Assembly: GCA_017354095.1 (NCBI GenBank)
Contig: JAFMRP010000469.1
Location: forward strand, 1 to 5,039
Direction: 5' to 3'
Origin: Ktedonobacteraceae bacterium
GTDB taxonomy: Bacteria; Chloroflexota; Ktedonobacteria; Ktedonobacterales; Ktedonobacteraceae
DNA length: 5,039 nt
Below the pieces are notes generated by a model that worked only from the letters and a program-made list of their open reading frames with translations, was not told the origin of the DNA and did no database searches. Positions 4,746 through 5,039 of this stretch are shown in pieces; the first letter of the stretch is position 1; every line of letters begins with the position of its first letter. The translations under genes were made by a program, and so were the position numbers.

Positions 4746-5039
4746 ATGAGAATCGCCGCCATCTATGATATTCATGGCAATCTGCCCGCGCTGGAAGCGG
4801 TATTGCGCGAGATCGAGCAGGAGCGGCCAGATCTGATCCTGGTCGGAGGAGATATCGTTTCCGGGCCGATGCCAGCCGCGACGTTAGAGCGGCTGCTCCA
4901 GCTTGGTGATCGCATGCGTGCTATTCGTGGTAACGGTGATCGCGAGGTCGTCGCCGCCTTTGATGGTCAGCCATTCAACCAGAATATACCAGAAGAGGTG
5001 CGCCAGATTACCGCCTGGACCGCTCAGCAGCTGGACCAA
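4746..5039 (+). CDS. Metallophosphoesterase, YfcE/Metallophos_2-like (partial, runs off right edge)
   Basis: The first 98 residues of a calcineurin-like phosphoesterase are visible and the frame is open to the window edge. Metal-binding motifs appear in order: YDIHGN with Asp8 and His10, VGGDIV with Asp36, and RGNGDRE with Asn63 and Asp65. These match motifs I to III of the family, which binds two divalent metals and hydrolyses phosphoesters. The GNGDR form, rather than GNHD/E, is common in the YfcE-like Metallophos_2 subgroup. The later histidines lie outside the window. AAGGAG (4733-4738) is an excellent SD 7 bases before the ATG and fixes the start, yet it lies in the right arm of a long stem (see the leader entry). 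Substrate is unknown; cyclic or simple phosphodiesters are family-based possibilities. It is probably cytoplasmic, as there is no signal peptide. Confidence 0.93.
   Translation, partial: MRIAAIYDIHGNLPALEAVLREIEQERPDLILVGGDIVSGPMPAATLERLLQLGDRMRAIRGNGDREVVAAFDGQPFNQNIPEEVRQITAWTAQQLDQ

Overview
The window reads as ordinary chromosomal housekeeping and accessory sequence from a GC-leaning free-living bacterium. Genes are separated by 40 to 320 bases, lie on both strands, and several have recognisable sigma-70/sigma-A promoters and Shine-Dalgarno (SD) sites. Nothing fixes the taxon. The mix of a SirB1-like protein, an EntS-type MFS exporter, a GNAT enzyme, a DUF983 protein and a YfcE-like phosphoesterase, with GC-rich hairpin repeats between genes, would fit a large-genome soil bacterium such as a Chloroflexota/Ktedonobacteria member, but this is a low-confidence guess.

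Layout, left to right. (1) Bases 1-197 hold no convincing gene. They carry a cluster of hairpins enclosed by a perfect 14-bp inverted repeat (71-84/180-193), including one terminator-like hairpin on the + strand. (2) 198-1052 (-) encodes a SirB1/transglutaminase-like protein with a C-terminal TPR-like region; the usual His of its active-site motif is a Gln. (3) 1053-1370 is a divergent intergenic region with a near-consensus promoter firing right (TTGACA, 17-bp spacer, TAATAT) and a 12-bp AT palindrome over the expected transcription start. (4) 1371-2648 (+) encodes an MFS_3 drug/siderophore-type exporter, followed by a clear intrinsic terminator at 2697-2732. (5) 2903-3490 (+) encodes a small two-helix membrane protein whose C-terminal half looks like a bacterial PH-like (YcxB-type) domain. 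(6) 3623-4108 (+) encodes a GNAT acetyltransferase with an extended -10 promoter. (7) 4151-4513 (-) encodes a DUF983 zinc-ribbon membrane protein, convergent with the GNAT gene. (8) 4746 to the right edge (+) encodes the N-terminal 98 residues of a YfcE-like metallophosphoesterase.

The genes do not form an evident pathway; most look like single-gene transcription units. I see no CRISPR array, tRNA, rRNA, transposase, phage gene or defence cassette. The most interesting non-coding signal is the leader of the metallophosphoesterase. A 14-bp stem (4608-4621 with 4725-4738, one G-U pair) would bury its SD sequence, closing a roughly 130-nt structured leader that also holds a strong GC hairpin. 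This looks like a possible cis-regulatory RNA, but it rests on hand-folding alone.
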